A stretch of DNA of 64,000 nucleotides from Tretioscincus oriximinensis (lineage: Eukaryota; Chordata; Lepidosauria; Squamata; Gymnophthalmidae), in contig JAJVDF010000302.1 of NCBI GenBank assembly GCA_022410635.1, positions 904,168 through 968,167 of the forward strand, in the 5' to 3' direction. This document shows, one piece after another, positions 41,158 through 51,689 of the stretch. The notes beneath the pieces were generated by a model. The model searched no databases, was not told the DNA's origin, and saw nothing but the letters and a program-made list of their open reading frames with translations. A program made the position numbers and the translations under genes. The first letter of the stretch is position 1; every line of letters starts with the position of its first letter.

Positions 41158-41893
41158 CAGGGGTGGGCAATTAATTTTCCCAAGGGGCCATATGAGAAAT
41201 TGGGATGGTTTTAGAGGGCCGGACTAATACAGTTAACTCAATTCTACCCAGTACTGTATATAACAGTAAAACCACACCCCCAACTCTGAGCTAAGACGGG
41301 TGGGCCGGTCAGACAATAGGCAGGCCGCCCCTTGCCCAGGTCTGGGCTAACACTACAAGCTGCTCAAGGGAGACCCACAGATCTTGAGACGGGGGTGGAA
41401 GGGGGGGCAGCCCCCCTTCCCCCCCTCCCCTGGGAACATCCCCCCCTCCTCCGCCTCCTCCATCCCGCCGGCGGCCCTTACGCTGCTGTTCTCGCCCGTC
41501 CAGTGCACCATCGCCTGGTTGTGAGCGGCGTCGCCTCTGAGCACGAAGGAAGTGCTGAGCAGCTGCGCTTGTGCCGAAGTTGCCCCCGCGGCGGCGGCGG
41601 CNGCGCGACCTTCCCGCAGCAGGGCTGCCTCCCCTGGGCCCCGCGGCGGGGCGCCCCGTCGAGGGCGGCTGAGGGAGGCTCCAGAGGGGCGAGAAGGCGA
41701 CGGCGCCCGGCAGGAGGCAGCCAGCAGCATCAGCCCCAGCGCCGCCATCAAGGGCTGCCCAGAAATCGCCCGGAAGCGAAGGGGAAGATGCATTATGAGC
41801 AGCCCCCCGTCGCTCCAATTAACGTTACACGGGCTGGTCAGAGCCAGTCAAAGGGCCGTATGCGGCCCGGGGGCCGTACAATGCCCAGGTCTG
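41158..41893. mobile_element. hAT-bounded segment carrying host exon DNA (736 bp)
   Basis: The left end CAGGGGTGGGCAATTAATTT and the right end GGCCGTACAATGCCCAGGTCTG-type sequence are inverted hAT-like termini. A perfect 8-bp duplication CTCTATAT (41150-41157, 41894-41901) flanks the whole segment. The interior 41345-41815 is strongly GC-rich host DNA containing SORCS2 exon 1 sequence. An internal GCCCAGGTCTG at 41334-41344 equals the outer right end, suggesting a short MITE at 41158-41344 plus host DNA plus the end of a second MITE moved together. Confidence 0.85.
41482..41793 (-). pseudogene. SORCS2: SORCS2 exon 1 fragment, transposon-carried
   Basis: A minus-strand frame of 104 codons runs to GAGAACAGCAGC followed by GTAAGG, a good donor site (41476-41481). 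Its end, [18 protein letters not shown] then TGENSS, matches the N-terminal region at the start of the VPS10 domain of SorCS receptors, sorting receptors for neurotrophin-type ligands. TGENSS rather than SGHNSS fits SORCS2. Upstream, MAALGLMLLAASC looks like a signal peptide, followed by a Pro/Arg/Ala-rich stretch. The true start may be lost, because the hAT arm begins about 20 bp upstream of the first in-frame Met. Intron sequence follows the donor, so the fragment was copied from DNA, not mRNA. Without other exons it cannot make a receptor. Confidence 0.75.
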
Positions 41894-41904
41894 CTCTATA
41901 TGGA

Positions 41905-42115
41905 AAGTCTTGGCCAAATACAGTTTCAACATGAAGGTGGTCGCTGCTCTGTTACCTCCTGACAGTAAAGATGACCAACAGGTGGAGAGGGTTGCCAAAG
42001 GAGATGGTGAATTCTCTTTTGGTGGAAATCCTCAAACGGAAGCTGGATCTCTCTGCAGGGGCTTAGTGAATTCTGCACGAAGCAGGAGCTAGAACTGACG
42101 ACCCCATAAGCTTCT
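41905..42115 (+). mobile_element. Ancient CR1-B-like fragment
   Basis: GGTTGCCAAAGGAGATGGTGA, CTCAAACGGAAGCTGGATC and the following text resemble the CR1 ORF2 end, strongly diverged. Confidence 0.5.
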
Positions 42116-42399
42116 TCCAACAGAGGCATGGTGGAGAGGGGGGGGGGAACGGGGACTGGGGCAGATAAACGAAGTGGGACCCCCTCTAAACACTTCCCCT
42201 CCCCTCAGAATCAGAAGTCAGAAGAGACCACTCAGGTTCCCCACTGGCTGAGTCTCAGGGGGTTGGGAAAGGAATCTCCACTGCGCTATGCCCTCCCTTC
42301 CCTTTCTCGCAGCTGATCATGTGGTTTTTGCAGCTACCTGGAGCTGGACAGCAAGTGCGGTGACAAAGCTCTATGGTAATGGCGACGAGCAGATGTCAT
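42116..42399. other. Unassigned sequence
   Basis: G-run near 42137-42147; no recognised element. Confidence 0.5.
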
Positions 42400-42606
42400 A
42401 GAGGTGCCCACGGAAAGGAGTAAGCACTCTCTACTGGCCTTAGTTTCAGCCAACCTAGCTATTGCAAGTAAATAAATAGGTACCAAAATCTCAATGTGAT
42501 GGAAAAGATAGAACGTAAGTCTCTGCGTGAAAAATAAGCTTGTAAGTTACTGTGAATCCCTTTGGGTGGGAAAAACGGGGTATAAAAGCCCAGTTATTCT
42601 TCTTCT
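42400..42606 (+). mobile_element. SINE-A, diverged, no head
   Basis: Body (CAGCCAACCTAGCTATTGC) and tail (GTGAATCCCTTTGGGTGGG, GGGGTATAAAAGCCC) are present; the tRNA-like head is lost. Confidence 0.75.
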
Positions 42607-44564
42607 TTTGATTCAATGATTGCTGCCTCTGAAGTCCTCTGAGGACACTGGGGACAGTAAGTGTAGAAGGAAACGGTCAACACGGAGGCCCAAGATTTGT
42701 GCATAATTTCCTATGAAACCCAAGCAGGGGCCTTGAAGAGCCAGCTGGCGNTTTCTAGCCATCCCCTTGGGACAAAGGTCTCAGCTGGGGATCAGTCAAG
42801 CCAATCCTGCCTTTTTGCTGAAGTGTCTAAATTGCTCCCCGCTTCTGCTGCGCCCCAAACTGCTGACTTTCGTAGATGCTTTATTCCAACAGTGAGAAAG
42901 CACTTTCTATTTTTGTGTTTCTGTTTATGCAAAGTACAGCATGATTGCACATATCATTAAGAAAAATGAGAGGAAAAGAGAAGCTTTAGCAATTTTGCAT
43001 TGGTAAGAAGTGATTCAATTCTGCCGTTTGCGACAGCATCCACAGCAGTTGTCAGCTTCATTAAACTGCAAATTCTGAAACTAAAGCACAGCTTCCTCGG
43101 ACTTTATTCCGAGATTTCGTGAAAACAAGGCATTTGTCTCAAACGTATGAAGCCAACANCCAAACCATTAAATATGAATACAAGTTATTATTTGGTATTC
43201 ACAGCTGTCACAATGATATAAGAGGAAAATCCTTCTTTATATAAAAGACTAACTCTTTTCATACTCACATCAAAATATTTATAGGAATGGAAGCTAAGTC
43301 TATTTTTTGTTTTTGTTGATAATTTCTCTATATATTTTTAAGTTGCTGTTTGGTTTGCTGTTTAGTTGATAAGCCTATTTCAGAAAATGCAATGGTCTCC
43401 ATCATTCTGCACCTCAGAATGTGCTTCATTCACACATTCATCCCAAACTACCTACCCTCTTTCCTGAGGTGGTTTGCTAAGATTTCTCAAGTCCTACATT
43501 AGGGATAGTGAAAGGTTTTCTCTTCTCCTTTTCTCCACCATTGTTCCAGCATTGTTCCAGTACCCTGAACAGTGTTCCTGGCATGTGCTTGAAAATTCAG
43601 CGAGTTTTCAGCACCCTGGCCAGCTCCTCTGACGATTGTCAAATGACAAATATATTATAATAAGATAAGATTGCAGCATTTTTTGACAAAATGCCACATA
43701 TGTGTGGCACCACAGCTAGGAACCAGATGTAAACTCAAAATAATCCACACATTTGGATACAGCCCAAGACCAAACTTCTGCAACTTAAAAGGAAAACTGA
43801 CAAGAGACTACTATGTATTAAAACATGTCCTCCATGTTCTCAAGCCTTCCTTGGTGTTGGCAATAATGGATGTTTCTCCTGCAAAACCTGGCTTCATTCT
43901 TCATGTTTCAAAATGGAGCCACAATTTCCTCCATTGCAATTTCACTAGAACTGGGAACTCACTCAGATAAAAAATACAAAGTAAAAGCTGACAGCGCAAA
44001 CTCAATCATTTTTTGAAAGCAGCTGGGAAGCAGCTAGAGAAGCCAGCAGAAAATATAAATGAGATAAAGTTNATTGTTAGCAAAATAAAGGCGAACAGAC
44101 ATTTCTCCACTGTGCAGAAAACATCGTTTGTCCTACACAATGAAAATGATTTTCAGCAACCATGTAAAGTGACAGTTTCTCATTCAGAATAACAATAAAA
44201 AAGACTCTAGAGAAACTCGCAGAGGATAACCGGGTGGATTTACTTACCATACTTACATTTATAGTCTGCCCTGCAGAATTAGAATAACTAAAAACAGTTC
44301 ACTGCTCCAAGGAAAAATGCCTCCCTGTTAAAAGGCTTGAATTTTAAGAGGTAAATATTCACCAAGTTCTTACCTCAGGAAGAAGGTCATTCCGCAGCCT
44401 AGAGGCTAACACTGAAAAGTCGCCGATACAAGGTCTTTTATTATTAAGTATTACCTTCATCTTGCTCTGCTTGCACACTACCATAAAGGCCCAGTAACCC
44501 AGTAACATGGGCCCATCTTGACCCTAAAAATGCACATCTATCTCTAAGAAAATTGTAGCAGAGG
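42607..44564. other. Unassigned intronic sequence (about 2 kb)
   Basis: The longest stretch without a recognised repeat. It is AT-rich, has no splice-bounded open frame I can support, and a 99-codon plus frame at 43671-43970 has no known motif. Confidence 0.5.
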
Positions 44565-44846
44565 GCATGAGAAGAACCATGCTGAACTGGGCCACAGCTC
44601 ATCAACTACAATGTCCTTTCTCACCCAGTGGTCTACCATCTGCAAGTGGTCACTCTCAACCAGAACACAAAATCATCTACCCCCTCTCGATTCCCTGCAG
44701 ATAGCAGTTTTAAAGGAATTCTGCCTGTCACTCCAACTAAGGCAGTTCCAAGGCATTCATCCTAGTAAGCACAGATACAGTTGGTCTCCAAGAATTTGTC
44801 TAATCCCGTCTAATCCGGGCTGCTAGCTACAACTACCACCTACATT
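44565..44846 (-). mobile_element. CR1-A, diverged
   Basis: Minus 3' end and UTR (GAAGAACCATGCTGAACTGG, GATTCCCTGCAG, GGGCTGCTAGCTACAAC). Confidence 0.75.
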
Positions 44847-44847
44847 T

Positions 44848-45100
44848 TATTTATTATTTAGTTATTTATAGTTATACCTGAAGGTCTCAGGGCAGCCAAN
44901 AGTAAAACATCAATACAAAATTAACAAATTGAAACAGTATAAAACAGTATCTAAAAATGGGGCCAAATATGACATTTCTTCAGCCAAAGGCCAGGTGAAA
45001 GAGGGGCGTCTTCAAAGATCTTCTAAAACAAGTCAAGGATGATGACAGGCACAAACTTCGAGGTGGAGCCTATTCTGAAGATTGGTGGCAACCACCGAGA
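44848..45100 (-). mobile_element. L2 LINE 3' end
   Basis: It starts with TTTATTTATTATTTAG and ACCTGAAGGTCTCAGGG, the reverse complement of the L2 terminus, then GCCAAAGGCCAGGTGAAAG. Confidence 0.8.
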
Positions 45101-45815
45101 ATAGAGCCCTACTGAATCAGGCCAGAGCCCACCTAGTCCAGCCTTCTGTTTCACACAGAGGCCCACCAATTGCACCTGGGCAGTCTGAACAAAAGAAGGC
45201 AAAACCTTTACCTGTTCTCAACGCCCTGCAAGTGTTAGTTCAGGAACCCTGCCTCTTGCTCAATCCTGGAGGCAGCATCCAAACATCCATCCTAGAAGCC
45301 ATTTATACCATTGGTGTCCATACTGGTCAAATCATGTCTTGAAGTTATCCAGGCTGCTAGCTACCAACACCTCTTCTGGAAGTAAATGACTCTCTGGGCT
45401 ACAAAATACCTTCCTTTGTCTGTTCTCACTATTCTGCCCATTAGTTTCAAGGAATGCCCCCTGGTCCTAGTGTTGTGTGATAAGAGAAAATAATTTTTCT
45501 CTGTTCACCTTATCCATTCCATGCATGATTTAATGCACTTCAATCAGATCATCTCTCAAACGCCGTCTTTCAAGGCTGAAGAGGCCAGATGTTGCTGAAT
45601 AACTTCGTGAGGGAGGTGCTCCGGCCCCTTGATCATTCTTGTTGCCCTTTTTTGCACCTTCCCTAGTTCCACAGTATCTTTTTGACAGGTGGTGACCAGA
45701 ATTGGACACAGGATTCCAACAACACCTGTTGATTTATTTTCGATTCCTTTCCTTATGATCCCCATATGATTTTTTTTTTGTTGCTGCTGCACACTGGGTT
45801 GATATCTTCATGTAG
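45101..45815 (-). mobile_element. CR1-A LINE, 5'-truncated
   Basis: Minus copy covering the 3' UTR and ORF2 C-terminus (VQKRATRMIKGPEHLPHE readable at about 45600-45650), ending in TTTGTTGCTGCTGCACACTG, the AAAKK-encoding part. Multiple frameshifts. Confidence 0.85.
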
Positions 45816-45817
45816 TA

Positions 45818-46165
45818 ACTTTGACACCTTCCTCTGGAAGTTAATTCCATACTCCAATGACCTCCTGGTAGAAAAAAAATACTTACCCTTGTTTGCCCGT
45901 CAGCTTCAAAGAACGTCCCCTGGTCCAATCGATCTTATCCATCCCATGCACAATTTTATACACTTCAGTCAGGCCACTTCTCACCGTCTTTCAAATGACC
46001 TAGACATTGCAGCCTGATTTCATGAGGAAGATGTTCCAGTCCTTTGACCATTCATGTTACCTTTTCCTTTGCACATTCTCCAACCACATAACATACTCTC
46101 TAAGGTGGAGTGTCCAGAATTGAACAGAGTATTCCAAATGTGATCTAAACATCTGTATCAATAAG
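45818..46165 (-). mobile_element. CR1-A LINE, second diverged copy
   Basis: It repeats the ORF2 C-terminal region in minus orientation (TCTGGAAGTTAATTCCATAC, CCATGCACAATTTTATAC, CCTTTGACCATTCATGTTAC), directly behind the previous copy. Confidence 0.75.
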
Positions 46166-46238
46166 ATTGAACGGGTACGCTTGAACCCGCCTACCCCATT
46201 GGTCAAAATCGCCCCTACATCAGCTTGAATTCTAAACT

Positions 46239-46790
46239 GGCAGCCTCCAGGAAACCATGACAGGGTTTGGAACTTTGAAAGCCACTACAGACCAATGACA
46301 GGGCTCGGACCTTTGGCAGCTTCCAGAGACCAATGACAGGGCTCAGAACTTTGGCAGCCTCCAGGGACCAATGACAGGGCTCGGAACTTTGGCAGCCTCC
46401 AGAGACCAATGACAGGGCTCAGAACTTTGGCAGCCTCCAGGGACCAATGACAGGGTTCAGAACTTTGGCAGCCTCCAGAGACCAATGACAGGGTTCGGAA
46501 CTTTGGCAGCCTCCAGAGACCAATGNNNNNNNNNNNNNNNNNNNNNNNNNNNNNNNNNNNNNNNNNNNNNNNNNNNNNNNNNNNNNNNNNNNNNNNNNNN
46601 NNNNNNNNNNNNNNNNNNNNNNNNNNNNNNNNNNNNNNNNNNNNNNTCGGAACTTTGGCAGCCTCCAGAGACCAATGACAGGGTTCGGAACTTTGGCAGC
46701 CTCCAGAGGCCAATGACAGGGTTCGGAACTTTGGCAGCCTCCAGAGACCAATGACAGGGCTCAGAACTTTGGCAGCCTCCAGGAACCAGC
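46239..46790. repeat. 38-bp minisatellite with N gap
   Basis: About 15 tandem units of exactly 38 bp, each containing CCAATGACAGGG and AACTTTGGCAGCCTCC. Unit starts fall at 46292, 46330, 46368, 46406, 46444, 46482, 46520, then after the gap 46672, 46710, 46748. The N run (46526-46646) keeps the array in phase (152 = 4 x 38). Translated repeats here are an artefact of the array. Confidence 0.97.
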
Positions 46791-46796
46791 GTCAGA

Positions 46797-46860
46797 AAAC
46801 AGAGCAGTAANAAATGGACAGTTCTCTGGGTTGAAAGATGTGAGAAATGGGATACCCCAT
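46797..46860 (+). mobile_element. CR1-A reverse-transcriptase fragment
   Basis: AATGGACAGTTCTCTGGGT then GAAATGGGATACCCCA corresponds to the [15 protein letters not shown] region of the copy at 22140-22195. It is isolated, in the opposite orientation to the CR1s left of the minisatellite. Confidence 0.7.
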
Positions 46861-47090
46861 TTCTGGGAGGGAAAGGAAGATCAAAGGAAGGAATGGATGA
46901 AAGATGAAAGGAAAAGAAGGAAGATAAAGAAGAAAAATAAACGAGGAAATGAAGAAAGAAAGAAGGAAACAAAGCAGAAAGAAAGAAGGAATAAAATGAA
47001 GAAGCCGCAAATGAAAGGGGAACGGGGGTGTGCAAGGGAAGGAGGGAATGGGTGGAAGCATGGATGGGAGGAATGGGGAGAGGGGACAGA
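46861..47090. repeat. Purine-rich tract
   Basis: About 230 bp of mostly A/G on the plus strand (GAAAGAAAGAAGG-type motifs) with no regular period. Open frames through it are compositional. Confidence 0.8.
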
Positions 47091-47122
47091 GCCCGTTTTG
47101 TCATGGTAATGCAACGGGCTAA
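47090..47122. other. Short GC hairpin
   Basis: AGCCCGTT and AACGGGCT are exact reverse complements separated by 15 nt. It may be the structured end of an unrecognised element. Confidence 0.5.
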
Positions 47123-47577
47123 TTCAATAGCAGATTTATAAACAGCCGAACGATACTTGCCATTTTTTAAAAAAAAAATCTGTTTCTATTTATCCCTAAA
47201 ATTGAGTTCAGAATTGCAGGCTTTTGAATAACCTTTACATTTAAGGAAAATGCTGACATGGTAAAACAGGAATCTGAGATTGCTAAATGACACCCACCCA
47301 GCTGATATCACCCCTGACTTCAGGTCCTTTCCACTAACCAAGACAACTTCTCTCCTCTGCAATTTGCTTGCAGATATAATTTCCCAACACGGAGCTCTAC
47401 ACAGCTACTTGACTCTCCAGCATTTCTAAATGCGTCACCAAAATAAATTTTTAATCATTATTTAAATACATTTTCCACTCTTGGGGGCTTCTAAGATGTC
47501 ATCATCTAAGTAGGAGGAAGGGCAGAAGAAGAGTTCAACTTTTCCTGTCGATGTTCAGAAGAGAAGAAAATGAAATA
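47123..47577. other. Unassigned sequence
   Basis: No recognised repeat or exon. Confidence 0.5.
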
Positions 47578-48400
47578 GTTTCTAATAGAAGAATAAGAAC
47601 CGGGTTTTTATACCACATTTCTNTCACCCGAAGGGACTCAAAGCGGCTTAAAAGCTATTTTTTTCACTTGAAGGCTTGCCTTCTCTCTTCCCCACCACAT
47701 AGTGATGGCTGCCATTTATCTAGAGAAGGTGCAGAAAAGAGCAACAAGAATGATCAAGGGTCTGGAGCCACCTCCCTTATGAAATCAGGCTGCAACATGT
47801 GGGCCTCTTCAGCCTCGAAAGGCAATGCTTGAGAGGTGATCTGATTGAAGGGTACAAAATCATGCATGGNATGGATAGGGTGAATAGAGAAAAACTGTTT
47901 TCTTTATCACACAACACAAAGACCAGAGGGCACTCTTTGAAGCTGATGGGCAGAAAAGTGGGAACAGACAAAGGAAAGTATTTTTTAACCCAGAGGGTCA
48001 TCAGCCTGTGGAATTTACTTCCTGAAGAGGTGGTGGTAGCTAGCAGCTTGGATAGTTTCAAGACAGGACTAGACATGTTTATGGACACCAAGGGTATCAA
48101 TGGATACTAGGATGGATGTCTGGATGTTGCCTCCAGGATGGAGCAACAGACAGGACTCTTGAAATGCCATTTGCAGGGAGTCATATTTTGCTTTCCTCTG
48201 TTCAGGCTGCCCAGGTGCATCTGATGGGTTTCTGTGTGACACACAATGCTGGACTAGATGGGCTCTGGCCCGATCCAGCATGGCTCTTGTTATGTTCTTA
48301 TGTTCTTTAATTGGAATTTCTTGCTTCCAAACAGCTAGGTTGGCTAAAGCTGAAACCAGGAGNGGACGCTCACTCCTCTCCACAGCCAACAGACAGCTTT
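47578..48400 (-). mobile_element. SINE-A, split by CR1-A
   Basis: Tail and body at 47578-47721 (TTTTTATACCACATTTC, GGACTCAAAGCGGCTTA) and the rest at 48307-48400 (TTGGAATTTCTTGCTTCC, AAACAGCTAGGTTGGC). The CR1-A copy between them is the later insertion. Confidence 0.85.
47722..48306 (+). mobile_element. CR1-A LINE inside SINE-A
   Basis: Plus copy from KVQKRATRMIKG to the TTCTTATG end. A frame from 47799 to 48110 is open (FSLERQCLRGDLIEGYKIMH to GINGY). An extra base near 47770 breaks the upstream frame. Confidence 0.9.
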
Positions 48401-48424
48401 GATCTTGGTATTTCTGCTGAAATG

Positions 48425-48484
48425 GGTTGAGCCTTCTCAGTGTTTGCCCCCAGTCTATGGAATAGTCTCCCCCTCAGGGTACGG
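48425..48484 (+). mobile_element. L2-like 3' UTR snippet
   Basis: GAGCCTTCTCAGTGTTTGCC, then TCTATGGAATAGTCTCCCCC. Confidence 0.5.
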
Positions 48485-48665
48485 CTTATGTAGTCTTCTC
48501 ATATTCTCTTCACAACAGACACCATGTGACGTAGGTGAGGCCAAGAGAGTTCCAGACAACTGTGACTAGTCCAAGGTGACCCAGCTCTCTTTTGTGGAGC
48601 AGTGCAGTATCGAATCGGGAGTCTGACACTCTAAGCACAAGACCAGACTGGAAGAACCTCTAACT
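48485..48665 (-). mobile_element. SINE-B
   Basis: Minus copy: CTCTTCACAACAGACACC, GTAGGTGAGGCCAAGAGAG, CCAAGGTGACCCAG, ATCGAATCGGGAGTC (B-box-like in reverse). Confidence 0.75.
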
Positions 48666-48689
48666 CAGGCTCCAGAACCAGACCACCTC

Positions 48690-49155
48690 CCCAGGCACAA
48701 TTTCAACCAAAGTGGAGGTAACATCATCTTCAGTCTGCCCCACGAAATCACGCATGTACAGCAACCNATTCGCTGAAAAGGAATGTGGCCACGGAATAAC
48801 CAACCACCGCAGTTTGTGCTATTCAGCAGNGGGCATTCTGTAAAATCCAAATGACAGCTTCATGGGAAAATTCAACAAACGTGGCAAAAATTTCACAAGA
48901 CTTCAGGGCGAGAGTAAAAGTTCATCGGTTCTTGACTCGCAGAATATGCTTGGAAATTGTAGGCATGCTTGCAGAGAATGCTGGGGATTGTAGGTAGGTA
49001 AGCACAGCAATGCGTTATAGAGCTCATCATGTCACAACACTGCTAAGGAATGTTTCGAAGCAGTGAGGAAGCTTAAGGTAACATGGGGCGAATGGCAAAA
49101 ATTTTAAATAAATAGCAAGGCAAATCCTATCATGAGAATGTGGCCTTAGGTAAAC
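48690..49155 (+). repeat. Repeat W, copy 2
   Basis: Shares with W1 and W3 GGCATTCTGTAAAATCC, CACAAGACTTCAGGGCGAG, AAAAGTTCATCGGTTCTTG, GCAGAGAATGCTGGGGATTG. It ends near GAGAATGTGGCCTTAGG, an approximate inverse of the W1 left end. Confidence 0.65.
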
Positions 49156-49784
49156 TTCAAGGATGCTACATACAGCTTTTGGGGGAGTTGTATTTTCATG
49201 GTCAATAACCGATCATAAGTACTCTAAGAACAATTCAACTGTAAGGTTTTGTCATCTTCAAATTGTTCTTTGCCACCTGACATGAGTTTGGCATCAGGAA
49301 CTGATATTCCTTGAACATTTTTATTGCCCCATTATTCCTTTCCATGAACGTGTCCTTGGAACGATCACAGAAACATAAAACTGTCAACCACATTTCTGAG
49401 GCTCGAGATCTATCAGCCTGGGCGGGATAGAAATCTGGCAGTACTAGTCGGATGACGACCACAGAGCCAAGGCCATTTTTACAGCATCCCATTATGCTTA
49501 AGCATTTTCAACCAAGTTGACAATTCCCTTACTCTCACTCAATAGAGGAAATAGCCTGGAAAGTCACCAGTTTGATTCCCAGTCTGTCCCTGGAAGTTAA
49601 CAATAAAAAACAATTTCTGCATTATGGCATCAATGGGGAATCAGTCATGTCTAGGAAATACACAACAACAACAAAATACACACCTCTCCCTTTATGTGCT
49701 GTTTTCTCTCTTTTCTGATATAAGAAAGTGCCATTTTATTTCTTCATTCTGGGAACAAGTAAATAAAATAAAAAATACTTGAGT
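49156..49784. other. Unassigned sequence
   Basis: No recognised repeat or exon. Confidence 0.5.
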
Positions 49785-50275
49785 TGCAATTAAAAATCTT
49801 AGTAAGATGGTATATAGAACTCCTTGTATTCTGGCACACATGATTCCTAACATGCCATTCATTGTTGGCATGGCTGTGCGACCCAAGGGACTTATATTCA
49901 TATATTTTGGGAATGCCGAGTGGTAATACAATTTTGGAATTTGGTTTGGCAAAAAACACAAAATATTCTAAGCTATGATCTTCCCCATCTACAGAGGTAT
50001 GTGTGCTACAAGACTTTCAAGGGTTACAGAAAAGTCATCAATTTTTTTAACCCAGATGATAATGACCACTCAGGCAGTGCTGACACTGGGATGGAAAAAA
50101 AAAGAAATTTGGAAATAAGTAGGTGCCAGCATTACTTGGTGGGCCAATTAATTTTAGAACATATTAATGATAGAGGGAATGTAAATGGAACTTATAAAAA
50201 TATATGGATGAGAAATTGGAGAAAACTAATAGCTTATGGCCAGTCTAATTGTTGCCCCTCCCCCCCTTGAACTAT
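49785..50275 (+). mobile_element. L1 LINE ORF2 C-terminal fragment
   Basis: Plus frames encode the L1 C-terminal Cys-rich region pattern: (TYIHIFWECRVVIQFWNLVW), then QKTQNILSYDLPHLQRYV. It ends near a C-rich tract (CCCCTCCCCCCCTTG). Confidence 0.75.
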
Positions 50276-50319
50276 CAAGTGGATTCAAAATGATCCTCAA
50301 ACCATGATAAACTACAAAG

Positions 50320-50665
50320 AAAGGATTGAATGAGAAGCAGCAGAACTAAAATACATCCACAAATTCCAGTCCATCAACAAGGGACGTAATAGAGACAATG
50401 GTTTCCGGGCACATTATACATACTATAACACCAATTAACTATTTGATCAATGCACAATCACCCAGATGCATCTCGTTCCTCCAGGCATTTCCCTTTACCT
50501 AAGAGGATTAACTTCTTTACTTTAGCTGTTTTTCTCACCTAGTTCATCCCCATACCACATTTACATGTCCTTTATCATCACCTCCATACAGTTTCTTATA
50601 AAGTCTTCCTGACATTGATCCCCTAGCATCTGAAGAAGTAGACCTGTCTACATGAGATACATGTA
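50320..50665 (+). mobile_element. Penelope-like C-terminus and 3' UTR
   Basis: It encodes AAELKYIHKFQSINKGRNRD then NGFRAHYTYYN, the GIY-YIG protein C-terminus in plus orientation, followed by a 180-bp UTR. It ends in GCATCTGAAGAAGTAGACCT and GTCTACATGAG, a damaged hammerhead-like motif. Confidence 0.85.
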
Positions 50666-51069
50666 CAATACTGTATAAGAGCAATACAATGTTTACATAG
50701 ATATAAATCAATAAAAAGTATTCTTCTGTGTTCTACAATAGAAGCTTTGAACTTAAGCTTTCAGGTGTCCATATTTAGAGGATTTGACTATGTTGAGAAC
50801 TATAAATCCTAGAAGTGGCATGCACTTCCATTAATATGGATATCATAGCTGTATATATAAAAGCTCAGTTTCTAGATTCAATTCCAGAACATAGTACAAC
50901 AACACAGAAATTCCAACACATGAAAAAAATTGTGAAAGTCTCCATTTTTAAGTCTGTCATGAGAACAAGGATTGTATATTTTCTGAGTGGTTCAAATAGA
51001 GTCCACCCAAACCAAATAAACTAGTAGGACCATAGAGGCAAGTGATATAACCCAGTAGCACAACATAAG
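50666..51069. other. Unassigned sequence
   Basis: No recognised repeat or exon. Confidence 0.5.
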
Positions 51070-51545
51070 CAAAGCTAGAATAACTGGCCAAACACATATC
51101 ACACCGGTCTTGAAAAAGCTGCACTGGCTGTCAATTTGTTACCGAGCCCAGTTCAAGGTATCAACTCCAACTTACATAACTTGGGCCCCAAATATTTAAA
51201 GGAAGGCCTTCTCCAATATCAACCTCCCTGTGCTTTAACATCTGCAAAGGAAGCCCTCCTGACTGGACCATCACCTCAGTGGCAGAGAGGGTGGGAGCTC
51301 GGGATAGGGCCTTCTCTTTGGCAGCCCCCAGACTATGGAACAGTCTTCAACTTGAGGTGTATTAATCATCTGTGCATCCCTGTGCATATTCAGAAAACAT
51401 TTCAAGATGCACCTCTTTAGCCTGGTCTTTGGCTGAGAAAACTGCTCTCCCTTCCCCACTTTTAGATGTGCTTGGGATTTTTATTGTTATCCCCCTTGAG
51501 GCATTTGGGTATAGGGCAGTATAGAAATAGAAAGCAAGTAAGCAA
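51070..51545 (+). mobile_element. L2 LINE, C-terminal and 3' end
   Basis: HITPVLKKLHWLS-type coding at the left, then AGGGCCTTCTCTTTGGCAG, GACTATGGAACAGTCTTC and the terminus TTGAGGCATTTGGGTATAG with AAGCAAGT repeats. Confidence 0.88.
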
Positions 51546-51689
51546 GCAAGAAAGATAGATAGAAAATGGAACCCCAAAGGTACGATAACATTAAGTAACT
51601 GAAATCTTATTTCACTAACTAAGTAAAAGCAAAACCATACTGTAAAATGTATAACACAGAGGGAAACATTATGTCACAAAAGAACATCA

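Noticed and set aside
41000..41900. Native SORCS2 locus with a CpG-island promoter
   Set aside because: The GC-rich block is bounded on both sides by hAT ends with an exact target duplication, and the exon is cut at its 5' side. Kept only as a refutable alternative.
41332..41962. Plus-strand 200- and 136-codon frames and minus 169-codon frame in the GC-rich block
   Set aside because: GC-rich DNA has few stops. Only the minus frame with the SorCS motif and a donor site has support.
46285..47104. Long minus-strand frames with a repeated peptide (SLEAAKV...)
   Set aside because: They arise from the 38-bp minisatellite and an N run. Since 38 is not a multiple of 3, all frames show the same peptide pattern, so this is not a repeat protein.
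47090..47122. Helitron 3' end (hairpin followed by CTAA)
   Set aside because: The hairpin is present, but there is no matching 5' TC end, and the spacing to a CTRR-type terminus does not fit.
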